Notes under the pieces: model-generated
Told to the model about the DNA's origin: nothing
What the model saw: only the letters and a program-made list of their open reading frames with translations
Database searches by the model: none
Origin: Kitasatospora sp. NBC_00458
Lineage (GTDB): Bacteria; Actinomycetota; Actinomycetes; Streptomycetales; Streptomycetaceae
Length of the DNA stretch: 64,000 nt
Direction of reading: 5' to 3'
Assembly: GCF_036013975.1 (NCBI RefSeq)
Contig: NZ_CP107904.1
Span: forward strand, 806,001-870,000
Program-made: the position numbers and the translations under genes
Shown here: positions 9,874 to 18,153 of the stretch, piece by piece
How positions within the stretch are numbered: the stretch's first letter is position 1
Layout of the letters: each line of letters opens with the position of its first letter

Positions 9874-11579
9874 CACTCGGCACTCCTGACGGCTTCGTCG
9901 ACCTCGGCGGAGAAGTCCGCGAGGATCGGATGGTCGAAGATGGCCCGCAGCCCGATCTTGATGCCGAACTGCTCACGCGTCCGGGACACCGCCCGGGCGG
10001 CGATCAGCGAGTGCCCACCGATCTCGAAGAAGCTGTCCCCTGAGCGGGGGAGGTTCCCGGTCAGCTCGGACCAGATCCCGGCGATCCGCGCCTCGGTCGC
10101 GCCGAGGGGGGAGGGCTCGGCCGCGGCTGCGACCGGAGTGTCCGGCAGGGCCTTCCGGTCGATCTTGCCGTTCGGTGTCAGCGGCATCGCGGCGAGCCGG
10201 TGCAGCCCGGTGGGGAGCATGTACGCGGGCAGCCGACCGGTCAGTGCGGCGCGGATGTCGCCCGGCTCGGCCTCGCCGCAGAAGAAGGCGCGCAGCGATC
10301 CGCCGTCCTGGTCCGGCACGTGGACGACGGCCGTCTGGTCCACTCCGGGAACGGCCAGGATCTCCTGCTCGACCTCGGCCGGCTCCACTCGGTGACCGCG
10401 GATGCTGACCTGGGCGTCCCGCCGCTCGACGAACTCCAGCTCGCCGTCGGCCGTCCAGCGGCAGAGGTCGCCGGAGGAGTACCAGCGGTTCCCGTCCTGG
10501 TCGGCGACGAACCTGCGGCCGGTGAGCTCCGGATCGCCCCGGTAGCCGAAGGCCAGGACATCGCCTCCGATCAGCAGTTCCCCGGGTACGCCGGGCTCGG
10601 CGACCTCGACCCCGTCGGCGTCCACCAGCCGGACCTTCGCGCCGGCGATGGGGCGTCCGATCGCCGGCGCGCCCTCGGTGGGGCGGCGGCGCAGGTCCGC
10701 GCTGGCGGTGGTCACCACGGTGGCCTCGGTCGGCCCGTAGTGGTTGAAGACCGCGGCGGGGAAGCCGTCCGGCGGGCTCACCCGAAGGCGGTCCCCGCCG
10801 GTCAGCAGGACGGCCAGGCCGGCGGGCGGGGCCGGGAGGGCGAACAGCTGCTCGGCGAGAGGGGTGCTCAGGAAGCAGTGGGTGATGGCGCTCCGCTCGA
10901 TGAACCCGGCGATCACCGCGCTGTCGACGATCAGCCGCTCGGTCGGCAGCACCAGCGTCGCCCCGCTCGCGAGAGCCGCCCAGACCTCCCAGACCGCGGC
11001 GTCGAACCCCAGCCCGGCGAAGGCTCCGACCCGCACCCCGGGCCGGGTGCCGTAGGTTTCCCGGTGCCAGGACACCAGGTTCGCCAGGCCCGCGTGGCCG
11101 ACCTCGACGCCCTTGGGCGTACCGGTCGAACCGGAGGTGTAGATGACGTAGGCCAGCGGGCCCGGCGACCCCGACGCCGGGGCCGCCCCGGTGCCGTCGA
11201 GCACCGGGACACCCGCGGGCACCCGTCCGGCGAGCCCCTCCTGCGCGAGCACCGCCACCGGCCGGGCGTCGTGCAGGATCGCCTCCACCCGGCCGTCCGG
11301 CAGTGCCGGGTCGAGCGGCAGGTACGCGGCGCCCGCGAGCCAGCTTCCGAGCTGCGCCACGATGCCCTCGATGCCGCGCTCGAAGAGCAGACCGACGACG
11401 CAGCCGCTCCGGTGGCCCTCGGCCTGCCGTATGCGTCCGGCCAGCGCGGCAGCCGCGTCCCAGAGCCGGCGGTAGGTGAGCCTCTGCTCGCCGAACTCGA
11501 CCGCGACCACGTCCGGATGCGCGTCGACGATCGCGCCGAGCATCCGGACCACCGTCCGTTCGTTCACGATGCCCTGCAT
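9873..11579 (-). CDS. NRPS A-PCP didomain, Leu-like code
   Basis: A 568-residue stand-alone loading protein. The A domain carries YVIYTSGSTGTPKG; the pocket residues read DAWFLGHVVK, one residue from the classical leucine code DAWFLGNVVK, so leucine or a similar aliphatic residue is the best guess. The PCP has its serine in GGHSLIAA near the C terminus. There is no C domain, so condensation must come from a separate protein. Start: ATG 11579 follows AGGAGT at a good distance; a TTG one codon earlier is less likely. It overlaps the gene on either side by a few bases. Confidence 0.88.
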   Translation of the reverse strand: MQGIVNERTVVRMLGAIVDAHPDVVAVEFGEQRLTYRRLWDAAAALAGRIRQAEGHRSGCVVGLLFERGIEGIVAQLGSWLAGAAYLPLDPALPDGRVEAILHDARPVAVLAQEGLAGRVPAGVPVLDGTGAAPASGSPGPLAYVIYTSGSTGTPKGVEVGHAGLANLVSWHRETYGTRPGVRVGAFAGLGFDAAVWEVWAALASGATLVLPTERLIVDSAVIAGFIERSAITHCFLSTPLAEQLFALPAPPAGLAVLLTGGDRLRVSPPDGFPAAVFNHYGPTEATVVTTASADLRRRPTEGAPAIGRPIAGAKVRLVDADGVEVAEPGVPGELLIGGDVLAFGYRGDPELTGRRFVADQDGNRWYSSGDLCRWTADGELEFVERRDAQVSIRGHRVEPAEVEQEILAVPGVDQTAVVHVPDQDGGSLRAFFCGEAEPGDIRAALTGRLPAYMLPTGLHRLAAMPLTPNGKIDRKALPDTPVAAAAEPSPLGATEARIAGIWSELTGNLPRSGDSFFEIGGHSLIAARAVSRTREQFGIKIGLRAIFDHPILADFSAEVDEAVRSAE

Positions 11580-11761
11580 CAAAGACCACTCCTGTCCCCG
11601 GCAAGCAGTCCCCGGTCCGCCCGGGCGACGCGCTCCACCACGCCCCGGGCGCCCCGGTGGTCCTGGTGGGTGTGGAACCGGCGGACGTGGTGCTGCGGCG
11701 CCCGCTCCCCACCGATGGGGCTTTCCGCCGACTCCGGGGAGCCGCTCGTCACTCGTGGCAT
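11579..11761 (-). CDS. Small unknown protein between the P450 and A-PCP genes
   Basis: A 60-residue basic protein, MPRVTSGSPES at the N terminus, rich in Arg, His and Gly, with no recognised motif, membrane segment or signal. It is credible because the ATG at 11761 has a textbook ribosome site (AAAGGAG, seven bases away) and its TGA shares a base with the ATG of the A-PCP gene, so it is placed to couple that gene's translation. It could be a true protein or mainly a translational coupler. An upstream ATG at 11782 has no such site. Confidence 0.45.
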   Translation of the reverse strand: MPRVTSGSPESAESPIGGERAPQHHVRRFHTHQDHRGARGVVERVARADRGLLAGDRSGL

Positions 11762-11795
11762 CCCAACTCTCCTTTCAGGCATGTGCGGTCGGCCG

Positions 11796-12992
11796 TCAAG
11801 AGGCCGTGCCGCGCACGGCCAGGCGTTCCAGGACGGTGATGCCGAAGTGCTGCCTCGTCACCGGCGGCCCGTCGAGGGCGAGATCCGCCCACCTGCCGGC
11901 GAGGCGCTCCAGTACGACCTCGGACTCCAAGCGCGCCAGCCCCGCCCCGAGGCAGTAGTGGGCGCCGAATCCGAAGGAGAGGTGCCGCCTGATCTCGCGG
12001 TCGTAGTCCAGGAGGTCCGGGTCGGCGAAGACGGCCGGGTCGCGGTTGGCCACGCCGAGCATCAGCAGGACGAGATCCCCCTCCGCGATCAGGTGACCGG
12101 CCGCCTCCACCGGCGCGGTGGCCACCCGGGCCACCTGCTGGACCGAGGTGTCGAAGCGGAGCAGCTCGTCGACGGCCGGGCCCGGTTCACCGCTCCGCAG
12201 GTCAGCCCAGGCACCGGCGTGCAGCACGGCCCGAACGGCCTTGCCGATGAAGGTCGAGGTGGTCTCGAACCCGGCGTAGATCAGCAGGCTCGCGGTGGCC
12301 CAGATGTCGGCGGCCTCGATGACGCCCCTCTGGCGGGCGTCGCGCAGCAGCCAGAGCCCGGTGCCCTCGCGGACCTCCGAGCGCAGGGCCTCGTCCACCA
12401 CGGCCTCGATTTCCCGCAAGGCGCGATGACCCCTGGTCCTGACCTCCGGCAGGTAGTCCGCCAGCAGCAGCGCCGCGATGTCGGGCGCCCAGTCGTGCAG
12501 CCGGGGCGCGACCTCCCCGGGCAGACCCAGGATCCGGCAGATGACCCGACTGGAGAGCGGAACGGCGAGTTCCGCCATCACCTCCAACCCGTCCGTCCGC
12601 CCCGCCAGGAGCTCGTCGACCAGCTCCTCGACGACGGGACGCATCGCGGCGAGCCGGTCGGCCGCGAAGAGCGGCGCGACGACCCGGCGGGCCGCCGCGT
12701 GCTCCGGGTCGTCGTTGAACATGAACCACCTGCGCACGACCTCCGCGGCCCGTCCCCCGCCCTCTCCCCCCCGGTGCAGGGTGGTGGTGCCCCGCTGCGG
12801 CCAGGCGGCCGACAGGGCGGGGTGCCGCAGCAGGGCCGTCGTCTCGCGGAACCCGGAGACGATCCACACCTCCAGGTCCTCGTCCCAGCGGACCGGCTCC
12901 TCCTCCCGCAGCGGGAGGTAGTCCGCGCAGGGGTCGGCCGCCGGACGGTCGTCGTCGCGGTAGGGGCAGCGCGGGGCCTGTGTCACGGTCAC
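11796..12992 (-). CDS. Cytochrome P450
   Basis: A 398-residue soluble bacterial P450. The heme loop is FGFGAHYCLG, the I-helix has AGFETTS, and the K-helix ExxR is in DELLRF. Likely role: oxidation of the scaffold or of a carrier-bound amino acid; sitting among A-PCP, thioesterase and C genes it may act on an aminoacyl-PCP, but that is inference. The start is GTG 12992, which overlaps the stop of the small upstream gene (GTGA); the frame stays open to 13247 but that part is a shadow of upstream genes. Electrons would need ferredoxin partners from elsewhere, as none is encoded here. Confidence 0.92.
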   Translation of the reverse strand: MTVTQAPRCPYRDDDRPAADPCADYLPLREEEPVRWDEDLEVWIVSGFRETTALLRHPALSAAWPQRGTTTLHRGGEGGGRAAEVVRRWFMFNDDPEHAAARRVVAPLFAADRLAAMRPVVEELVDELLAGRTDGLEVMAELAVPLSSRVICRILGLPGEVAPRLHDWAPDIAALLLADYLPEVRTRGHRALREIEAVVDEALRSEVREGTGLWLLRDARQRGVIEAADIWATASLLIYAGFETTSTFIGKAVRAVLHAGAWADLRSGEPGPAVDELLRFDTSVQQVARVATAPVEAAGHLIAEGDLVLLMLGVANRDPAVFADPDLLDYDREIRRHLSFGFGAHYCLGAGLARLESEVVLERLAGRWADLALDGPPVTRQHFGITVLERLAVRGTAS

Positions 12993-13198
12993 TCGGTACT
13001 CTCCGGGTTCTGGTCGACCCGGCGCAGCGGGGCGTACTCGATCTCGTCCAGGGTGTTCGGCACGGCGGCGGCGGTCCGTGGCCGGCGGCGCGTGGGCTGC
13101 GTCAGGATCCCGTCGCCCTGCTCGTCCGGCGCGGACGGCTCCGGGCCGCGGATGACCGACGACCGGCCGAGGGCCACCGGTGCGACGGCCGGACTCAC
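12989..13198 (-). CDS. Small unknown protein coupled to thioesterase and P450 genes
   Basis: A 69-residue, probably disordered protein starting at a GTG (13198), with no recognised domain. It ends NTLDEIEYAPLRRVDQNPE plus a few residues, giving an acidic, proline-containing tail. The main reason to accept it is context: its start overlaps the thioesterase stop (GTGA) and its stop overlaps the P450 GTG start (GTGA), so it fits exactly between two coupled genes. There is no Cys, no signal peptide and no obvious precursor-peptide pattern. Confidence 0.5.
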   Translation of the reverse strand: MSPAVAPVALGRSSVIRGPEPSAPDEQGDGILTQPTRRRPRTAAAVPNTLDEIEYAPLRRVDQNPESTE

Positions 13199-13890
13199 CA
13201 CGGCTCCCCCTTGGTGCAGACCGCCTCGACGGCGGCCACGAGCTCACGCTCGGCGGAGTGCAGGAAGAAGTGGTCGCCGCGGATCTCCTCCACTCGGAAG
13301 GGGCCGTCCGTGTAGTCCGCCCACGCCTCGACCGAGGACAGGTCCGCCTCGTCGTCCGTGTCCCCGTAGAACGCCACCACCGGGCAGCCGACCGTACCCG
13401 GGGTGCCGGTGCCGTACTCGCCGAGGATCCGGTAGTCGGCGCGGATGACGGGGAGGTAGATCTCCATCAGCTCCTCGTTCTCCAGCAGCTCCCTCGGAGT
13501 CCCGCCCGACGCGGCCAGCCGCTCGATGAGTTCGGCGTCGGAGAGTCGGTGGCTGTCCGCGTCGGCGGCCGGCAGCCGGGGTGCGCGGCTGGCCGAGACC
13601 AGCAGCGCCGACGGCTCCGGAGCACCCTCGGAGCGGAGCAGCTTGGTCAGCTCGAAGGCGATCACAGCACCGTAGCTGTGGCCGAACAGCACGTACGGCG
13701 AGGCCGGGTCGAGCTGCTGGTACAGGTCCGCGAGCAGGGCTGCCAGCTCGTCGATCGGCTCCTCCACGCAGCGTGAGCCCCGGCCGGGGAGCTCCAGCGG
13801 GACGACGGTGACGCAGTCCGGCAGGTGCCGCTGCCACGGGTCGTAGACGCGTGCCGAGCACCCGGCGTAAGGAATGCAGTAGAGGTTCAT
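13195..13890 (-). CDS. Type II thioesterase
   Basis: A 231-residue editing thioesterase beginning MNLYCIPYAGCSARVY. The nucleophile elbow is GHSYG, the acid lies in GDTDDEAD and the His in GDHFFLH. The ATG at 13890 overlaps the TGA of the A-PCP gene (ATGA), tying it to that protein; it may clear or release the residue loaded there. Its sequence differs clearly from the other two thioesterases (GHSMG in both), so it is not a recent duplicate of either. Confidence 0.9.
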   Translation of the reverse strand: MNLYCIPYAGCSARVYDPWQRHLPDCVTVVPLELPGRGSRCVEEPIDELAALLADLYQQLDPASPYVLFGHSYGAVIAFELTKLLRSEGAPEPSALLVSASRAPRLPAADADSHRLSDAELIERLAASGGTPRELLENEELMEIYLPVIRADYRILGEYGTGTPGTVGCPVVAFYGDTDDEADLSSVEAWADYTDGPFRVEEIRGDHFFLHSAERELVAAVEAVCTKGEPW

Positions 13891-15539
13891 CTGGGCATCT
13901 CCGTACGGAGGATGTAGTCGGTCAGCGAGGCGACGGTCGGGTACCGGAAGATCTCCTTGATCGGCACCCGGATGCCGAGGCCGTCGGTGAGCCGCTTCTG
14001 GAGCACCGCCAGGAGGGCCGAATTCCCGCCGGCGTCGAAGAAGTTGGCGTCCTCGTCGACGGAGTCCGCGGCGAGCGTCTGCCGCCACGCCTCGGCCACG
14101 AGCGACCGGACGTCCCCCGAGGGCGCTGCGGCCTGCACCACCCGGTCGCCGGCGGCCAGGCCGGCCGCCAACCCGATCCGGTCCACCTTTCCCGTGGTGG
14201 TGCGGGGCAGCGCGGACAGGGCGGTGATCCTGGCGGGGTGGTGGCTCGACGGCAGCCGGTCCTTCAACCAGCCCCGGAGGTCCGCCTCGGCGCGCTGGAC
14301 CACGAAGGCCACCAGCGCCGCGGTGTCGGGCCGGTCGGCGTCCTGGAGCAGCACGACGGCCTGCGAGACGTCCGGGTGCTCCTCCAGGACGGCCTCCACC
14401 TCGCCCAGCTCGATCCGGTGTCCGCGCAGCTTGACCTGGCTGTCCAGGCGGCCGAGGAACTCCAGTGCGCCGTCCGGACCCCGTCGGACCCGGTCCCCGG
14501 TGCGGTAGATGCGGCGGCGGCCGGCGGGGGTGTCGCCGTGCAGGAAGCGCTCAGCCGTCAGCTCCTCACGGTTGAGGTAGCCGTGCGCCAGCCCCTCCCC
14601 GTAGAGGAGGAGTTCACCGCTCTCGTCGGTGAGGAGGCCCACCCCGGCCACCGGCTCGCCGATCGAGATCCGCTCGGGGGATTCCACCCGCGCCGCCGTG
14701 GCCCAGAGGACTCCCTCGGTCGGGCCGTACACGTTCCAGAGTTCACCGCACCGCGGCAGCAGCTCCCGGGCGAGGCTCGGGGTGAGCGCCTCGCCGCCGG
14801 TCCACAGTCGGCTCCCGGGCGCCCCCTTCCAGGCGGCGGCCGTCAGCATCCGCCAGAAGCTGGGGGTGGCCTGGACGACGTCCGGCGCGGCCCACGCGAC
14901 CAGCTCCGCGAAGGCGAGCGGATCCGCCCTGACCTCCTCCGGGACCACCGTGAAGGAGGCCCCCACGGTCAGCGGAAGGAGCAGCTCCACCAGCGAGATG
15001 TCGAAGGACAGCGCGGCCATCGCCAGCACGCTCTCGCCGGCCGCCAGCCCCGGCCGCTCCGCCAGGCCGGCGAGGCGGTCGATCAGGGCCTCGTGGCCCA
15101 CCATCACGCCCTTGGGCTGCCCGGTCGAGCCGGAGGTGTACAGGATGTAGGCGATCTCCCCCAGGTCCGGTTCCCTCGGCGGCGACGGGAGTCCGCTCCC
15201 CTCCAGGGCGAAGTCGCCCTCGGCCAGCTCGCGCAGCAGCAGGGCGGGGCGGGCGTCGTCGAGGACCCGGGCCCGCCTGGCCGGCGGGCTCCGCCGGTCG
15301 AGCGGCAGCACGGCGCAGCCCGCGGCGTTCGCGGCGAGGAGGCCGACGGCCCCGCTGAACCGGCTTGACGCGTCGAGCGCCACGACCGAGCCCGGCCGGA
15401 CCTTCGCCGCTATCCGCTCGCCGAGGTCTCCGGCCAGCGCGGCGACTTCACGGTAGGTGTAGGTGCGTGCCGTCCGCGCGGCCACGGCCTGCGGCGTCCG
15501 CTCCACCTGAGCCTGGACGACATTCCACACTGTCTCCAC
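13887..15539 (-). CDS. NRPS A-PCP didomain, substrate unclear
   Basis: A 550-residue stand-alone loading protein. The A domain has YILYTSGSTGQPKG and the hinge region GRLDSQVKLRGHRIE. The pocket residues read DIVQWGVLWK: Asp235 is kept, so an alpha-amino acid is likely, but two tryptophans in the pocket fit no code I know. The PCP serine is in DAGGNSALLAV. Start GTG 15539 follows AGGGGG. The stop overlaps the start of a thioesterase. The shortened A domain (few residues between A1 and A3) is ordinary for discrete A-PCP proteins. Confidence 0.88.
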   Translation of the reverse strand: METVWNVVQAQVERTPQAVAARTARTYTYREVAALAGDLGERIAAKVRPGSVVALDASSRFSGAVGLLAANAAGCAVLPLDRRSPPARRARVLDDARPALLLRELAEGDFALEGSGLPSPPREPDLGEIAYILYTSGSTGQPKGVMVGHEALIDRLAGLAERPGLAAGESVLAMAALSFDISLVELLLPLTVGASFTVVPEEVRADPLAFAELVAWAAPDVVQATPSFWRMLTAAAWKGAPGSRLWTGGEALTPSLARELLPRCGELWNVYGPTEGVLWATAARVESPERISIGEPVAGVGLLTDESGELLLYGEGLAHGYLNREELTAERFLHGDTPAGRRRIYRTGDRVRRGPDGALEFLGRLDSQVKLRGHRIELGEVEAVLEEHPDVSQAVVLLQDADRPDTAALVAFVVQRAEADLRGWLKDRLPSSHHPARITALSALPRTTTGKVDRIGLAAGLAAGDRVVQAAAPSGDVRSLVAEAWRQTLAADSVDEDANFFDAGGNSALLAVLQKRLTDGLGIRVPIKEIFRYPTVASLTDYILRTEMPR

Positions 15540-15571
15540 GCGAGCCCCCTGGGTTCGAAAAGAAGTACTGG

Positions 15572-16345
15572 TCAGTGGCCGACGGCAGGCAGTGCCCGGG
15601 ACACGCTCCGGAGCACTGCCTCCCGCTCGTCGTTGAGGAAGAGGTGGCCACCGGGGAAGACCTCCACCTCGGTCCGGCCGGTGGTCAGCTCGGCCCAGCC
15701 CGCGAGGTACTCCTCGGCGACCCTGGGGTCCGCGTCACCGCCGAAGACCGAAGCCGGGCAGGTGAGCGACTCGCCCGGCCGGTAGGCGTAGCCGGCGAAC
15801 AGCGAGAGGTCGGCCCGGAAGGTCGGCAGGATGAAGGTGACGAAGTCCGCGTTCTGCAGCAGCTCCTCCGGCGTGCCGTTGAGACGGCGGAGCTCGTTGA
15901 TCAGCTCCTCGTCGGAGAGGTCGAGTTCACTCACCTTCCTGGACTCGTGGGCCGGTAGCGCCCGGCAGCCGGACACCATGATCCGGACCGGCTCCAGGCC
16001 CTGCTCACGCTGCAGCCTGCGGGCGAGCTCCCAGCTGACGATGGCGCCCATGCTGTGCCCGAAGAAGGCGAACGGCCTGTCCAGGTAGGGAAGCAGGGCG
16101 GGGAGAAGGACGTCCAGCAGCTCCTCCAGGTCCGCGATCGGCCGGTCGAAGAACCGGTCCTCCCGACCCGGCAGCTGAACGGCGAACGCCTCCACTCCTT
16201 CCGGGAGTCCGGCGCCCCACTCCCGGAAGACCGAGGCGCCTGCCCCGGCGTACGGGAAGCAGAAGAGCCGGAGGGCGCCGGGCTCGGTCCGGCCGGGAAT
16301 CGGCCGGACCCAGCTCTGGGCCGTCTGCGGTGGTGCCGAGTGCAT
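15572..16345 (-). CDS. Type II thioesterase
   Basis: A 257-residue external thioesterase. It shows FCFPYAGAGASVFREW, the elbow GHSMG, the acid in GGDADPR and the His in GGHLFLN. ATG 16345 has AGGAG eleven bases upstream; the longer frame to 16420 has no ribosome site and adds an unrelated basic leader. It lies 50 bp after the exporter gene and 32 bp before the A-PCP gene. It is closest in look to the thioesterase at 6644, which shares the same length and motifs, so the two may edit different carrier sets. Confidence 0.9.
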   Translation of the reverse strand: MHSAPPQTAQSWVRPIPGRTEPGALRLFCFPYAGAGASVFREWGAGLPEGVEAFAVQLPGREDRFFDRPIADLEELLDVLLPALLPYLDRPFAFFGHSMGAIVSWELARRLQREQGLEPVRIMVSGCRALPAHESRKVSELDLSDEELINELRRLNGTPEELLQNADFVTFILPTFRADLSLFAGYAYRPGESLTCPASVFGGDADPRVAEEYLAGWAELTTGRTEVEVFPGGHLFLNDEREAVLRSVSRALPAVGH

Positions 16346-16395
16346 GGGGGTTCCGCTCCTACCGGTCGAGAGGGGTCGAGAGGGGTGGGGCGCGC

Positions 16396-18153
16396 TCAGG
16401 CGCCGTGCCAGGACTTCCACAGCGCGGCGTACCCGCCGCCGGCCGCCAACAGCTCGTCGTGACTGCCCAGTTCGGTCACCCGGCCGCCTTCCATGACCGC
16501 GACCCGGTCCGCGTCGTGGGCGGTGTGCAGGCGGTGGGCGATGGCGATCACGGTGCGTTCCTTGAGCACGGCCGCCAGCGCGCGCTCGGTGTGCCGGGCC
16601 GTGGTCGGGTCGAGCAGGGAGGTGGCCTCGTCCAGGATCAGCGTGTGCGGGTCGGCCAGGACCACCCGGGCCAGGGCGAGTTGCTGGGCCTGCTGAGCGT
16701 CCAGACGGAGCCCTCCGGCGCCGAGCCGGGTGTCCAGACCGTCCGGCAGCTCGTCCGTCCAGTCGATACCGACGGCGGCCAGCACCGAGTGCAGGTCCTG
16801 GTCGGTCGCGGCGGGCGCGGCGATCAGGAGGTTGTCCCGGAGGGTGCCGAGGAAGACGTGGTGCTCCTGGGAGACCATGACGACGTGTCGGCGCAACTGG
16901 GCCGGGTCGAGCTCGGCGACAGGCACCTGCCCCACCGTCACCCGTCCGGTGCGGGGCTTCTCCGCCCCGGCCAGCAGCCGGCCGAGAGTGGACTTGCCGG
17001 CTCCGGAGGGGCCGACGACCGCCAGCCGCTCGCCCGGACGGACGGTGAGGTCGACGCCGTGCAGGACGTCCCGCTCGCCCTGGTAGGCGTACCGGACGTC
17101 GACCACGTCGATCCGGTCGTCCGCGGGCAGGCCGCCGCCGGTCACGGCCGGGGCGTCCACCTGGCCGATGCCCTCGACTCGGGCGAAGGAGGCGTTGCTG
17201 CGCTGGAGTTGGTCGAGCCAGAGCAGGACCTTGTCCAGCGGCTCGGAGAGCTTCCAGAAGTAGAGGGCACAGGCGACCACCGCGCCGGTGGTGACCGTGC
17301 CGCTGTTGCGCAGGGCTGCGCCGAGCAGCAGGATGCCGGCGACCGGGGCGATGTACGAGAACTCGACCACGGGGAAGAGGACGGTGCGCAGGCTGAGGGT
17401 GTAGGTGCGGGTGGCCCGGCAGTGCTCCACCGCCTCGGCCGTGGCGGCGATCCGGCGGTCCTGGAGGCCCAGGGCCTCGACGGTGCGGGCCCCTGCCGCG
17501 GTGGAGGTGAGGATCTCGATCAGCGCGGAGTTGGCGGCGCCTTCGGCGAGGTACCCCGTGTGCGCACGGCGCAGGTACCAGCGGGTGGCGAACCAGATCC
17601 CGGAGAGGCAGAGCAGTCCGCAGATGCCGAGCAGCGGGTTGACCGCGAGCATGGCGACCAGGATCAGGAGGATCTGGACGAGCGCCACCGAGACCTCCGG
17701 CCCGGCGTCGCGCAGGGTGGTGCCGACGGCGGCGACGTCGGCGGTGCCGCGCGTCAGCAGGTCACCGGCGCCGGCGCGTTCGGCCACCGAGGCGGGCAGG
17801 GCGAGGGAGCGGTCGACGAACTGCTCCCGGATCCGCGCCAGGGTCCGCTCGCCGAAGCGGTGGGCGACGTAGCGGGCGAAGCGGCCGAGGAGCAGCTGCG
17901 CGAGCGCGAAGCAGAGGATGCCGAGGGCGAGCCGGTCGACGTGTCCGACCCCGGCGCCGCCCCGGACGTCGTCGATGATCCGGCCCAGCAGCCAGGGGCC
18001 GCCCAGACCGGCGGCCGCAGCCAGTCCGTTGAGGGTCAGCATCGCGGCGACCGCACGGCGGTCCTGCCCCATCAGTCGCACGGCGGCCCGGCGGACCTCG
18101 GCGGGGCCGGCGATGGGGAGCCGCCCGGGGGCGGTCTCGGTCTGAGCGGTCAT
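16396..18153 (-). CDS. ABC exporter half-transporter with intact ATP-binding motifs
   Basis: A 585-residue fusion of a six-helix membrane domain (about 1-325) and a nucleotide-binding domain. Walker A is GPSGAGKST, Walker B LILDEATS and the switch His is in IAIAHRL, all normal; the signature motif is LDAQQ instead of LSGGQ. It overlaps the upstream half-transporter gene by ATGA, so the two are made together and almost surely form a heterodimer, exporting the cluster's product (inference) or otherwise protecting the cell. See the partner for the complementary pattern of motif loss. Confidence 0.92.
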   Translation of the reverse strand: MTAQTETAPGRLPIAGPAEVRRAAVRLMGQDRRAVAAMLTLNGLAAAAGLGGPWLLGRIIDDVRGGAGVGHVDRLALGILCFALAQLLLGRFARYVAHRFGERTLARIREQFVDRSLALPASVAERAGAGDLLTRGTADVAAVGTTLRDAGPEVSVALVQILLILVAMLAVNPLLGICGLLCLSGIWFATRWYLRRAHTGYLAEGAANSALIEILTSTAAGARTVEALGLQDRRIAATAEAVEHCRATRTYTLSLRTVLFPVVEFSYIAPVAGILLLGAALRNSGTVTTGAVVACALYFWKLSEPLDKVLLWLDQLQRSNASFARVEGIGQVDAPAVTGGGLPADDRIDVVDVRYAYQGERDVLHGVDLTVRPGERLAVVGPSGAGKSTLGRLLAGAEKPRTGRVTVGQVPVAELDPAQLRRHVVMVSQEHHVFLGTLRDNLLIAAPAATDQDLHSVLAAVGIDWTDELPDGLDTRLGAGGLRLDAQQAQQLALARVVLADPHTLILDEATSLLDPTTARHTERALAAVLKERTVIAIAHRLHTAHDADRVAVMEGGRVTELGSHDELLAAGGGYAALWKSWHGA

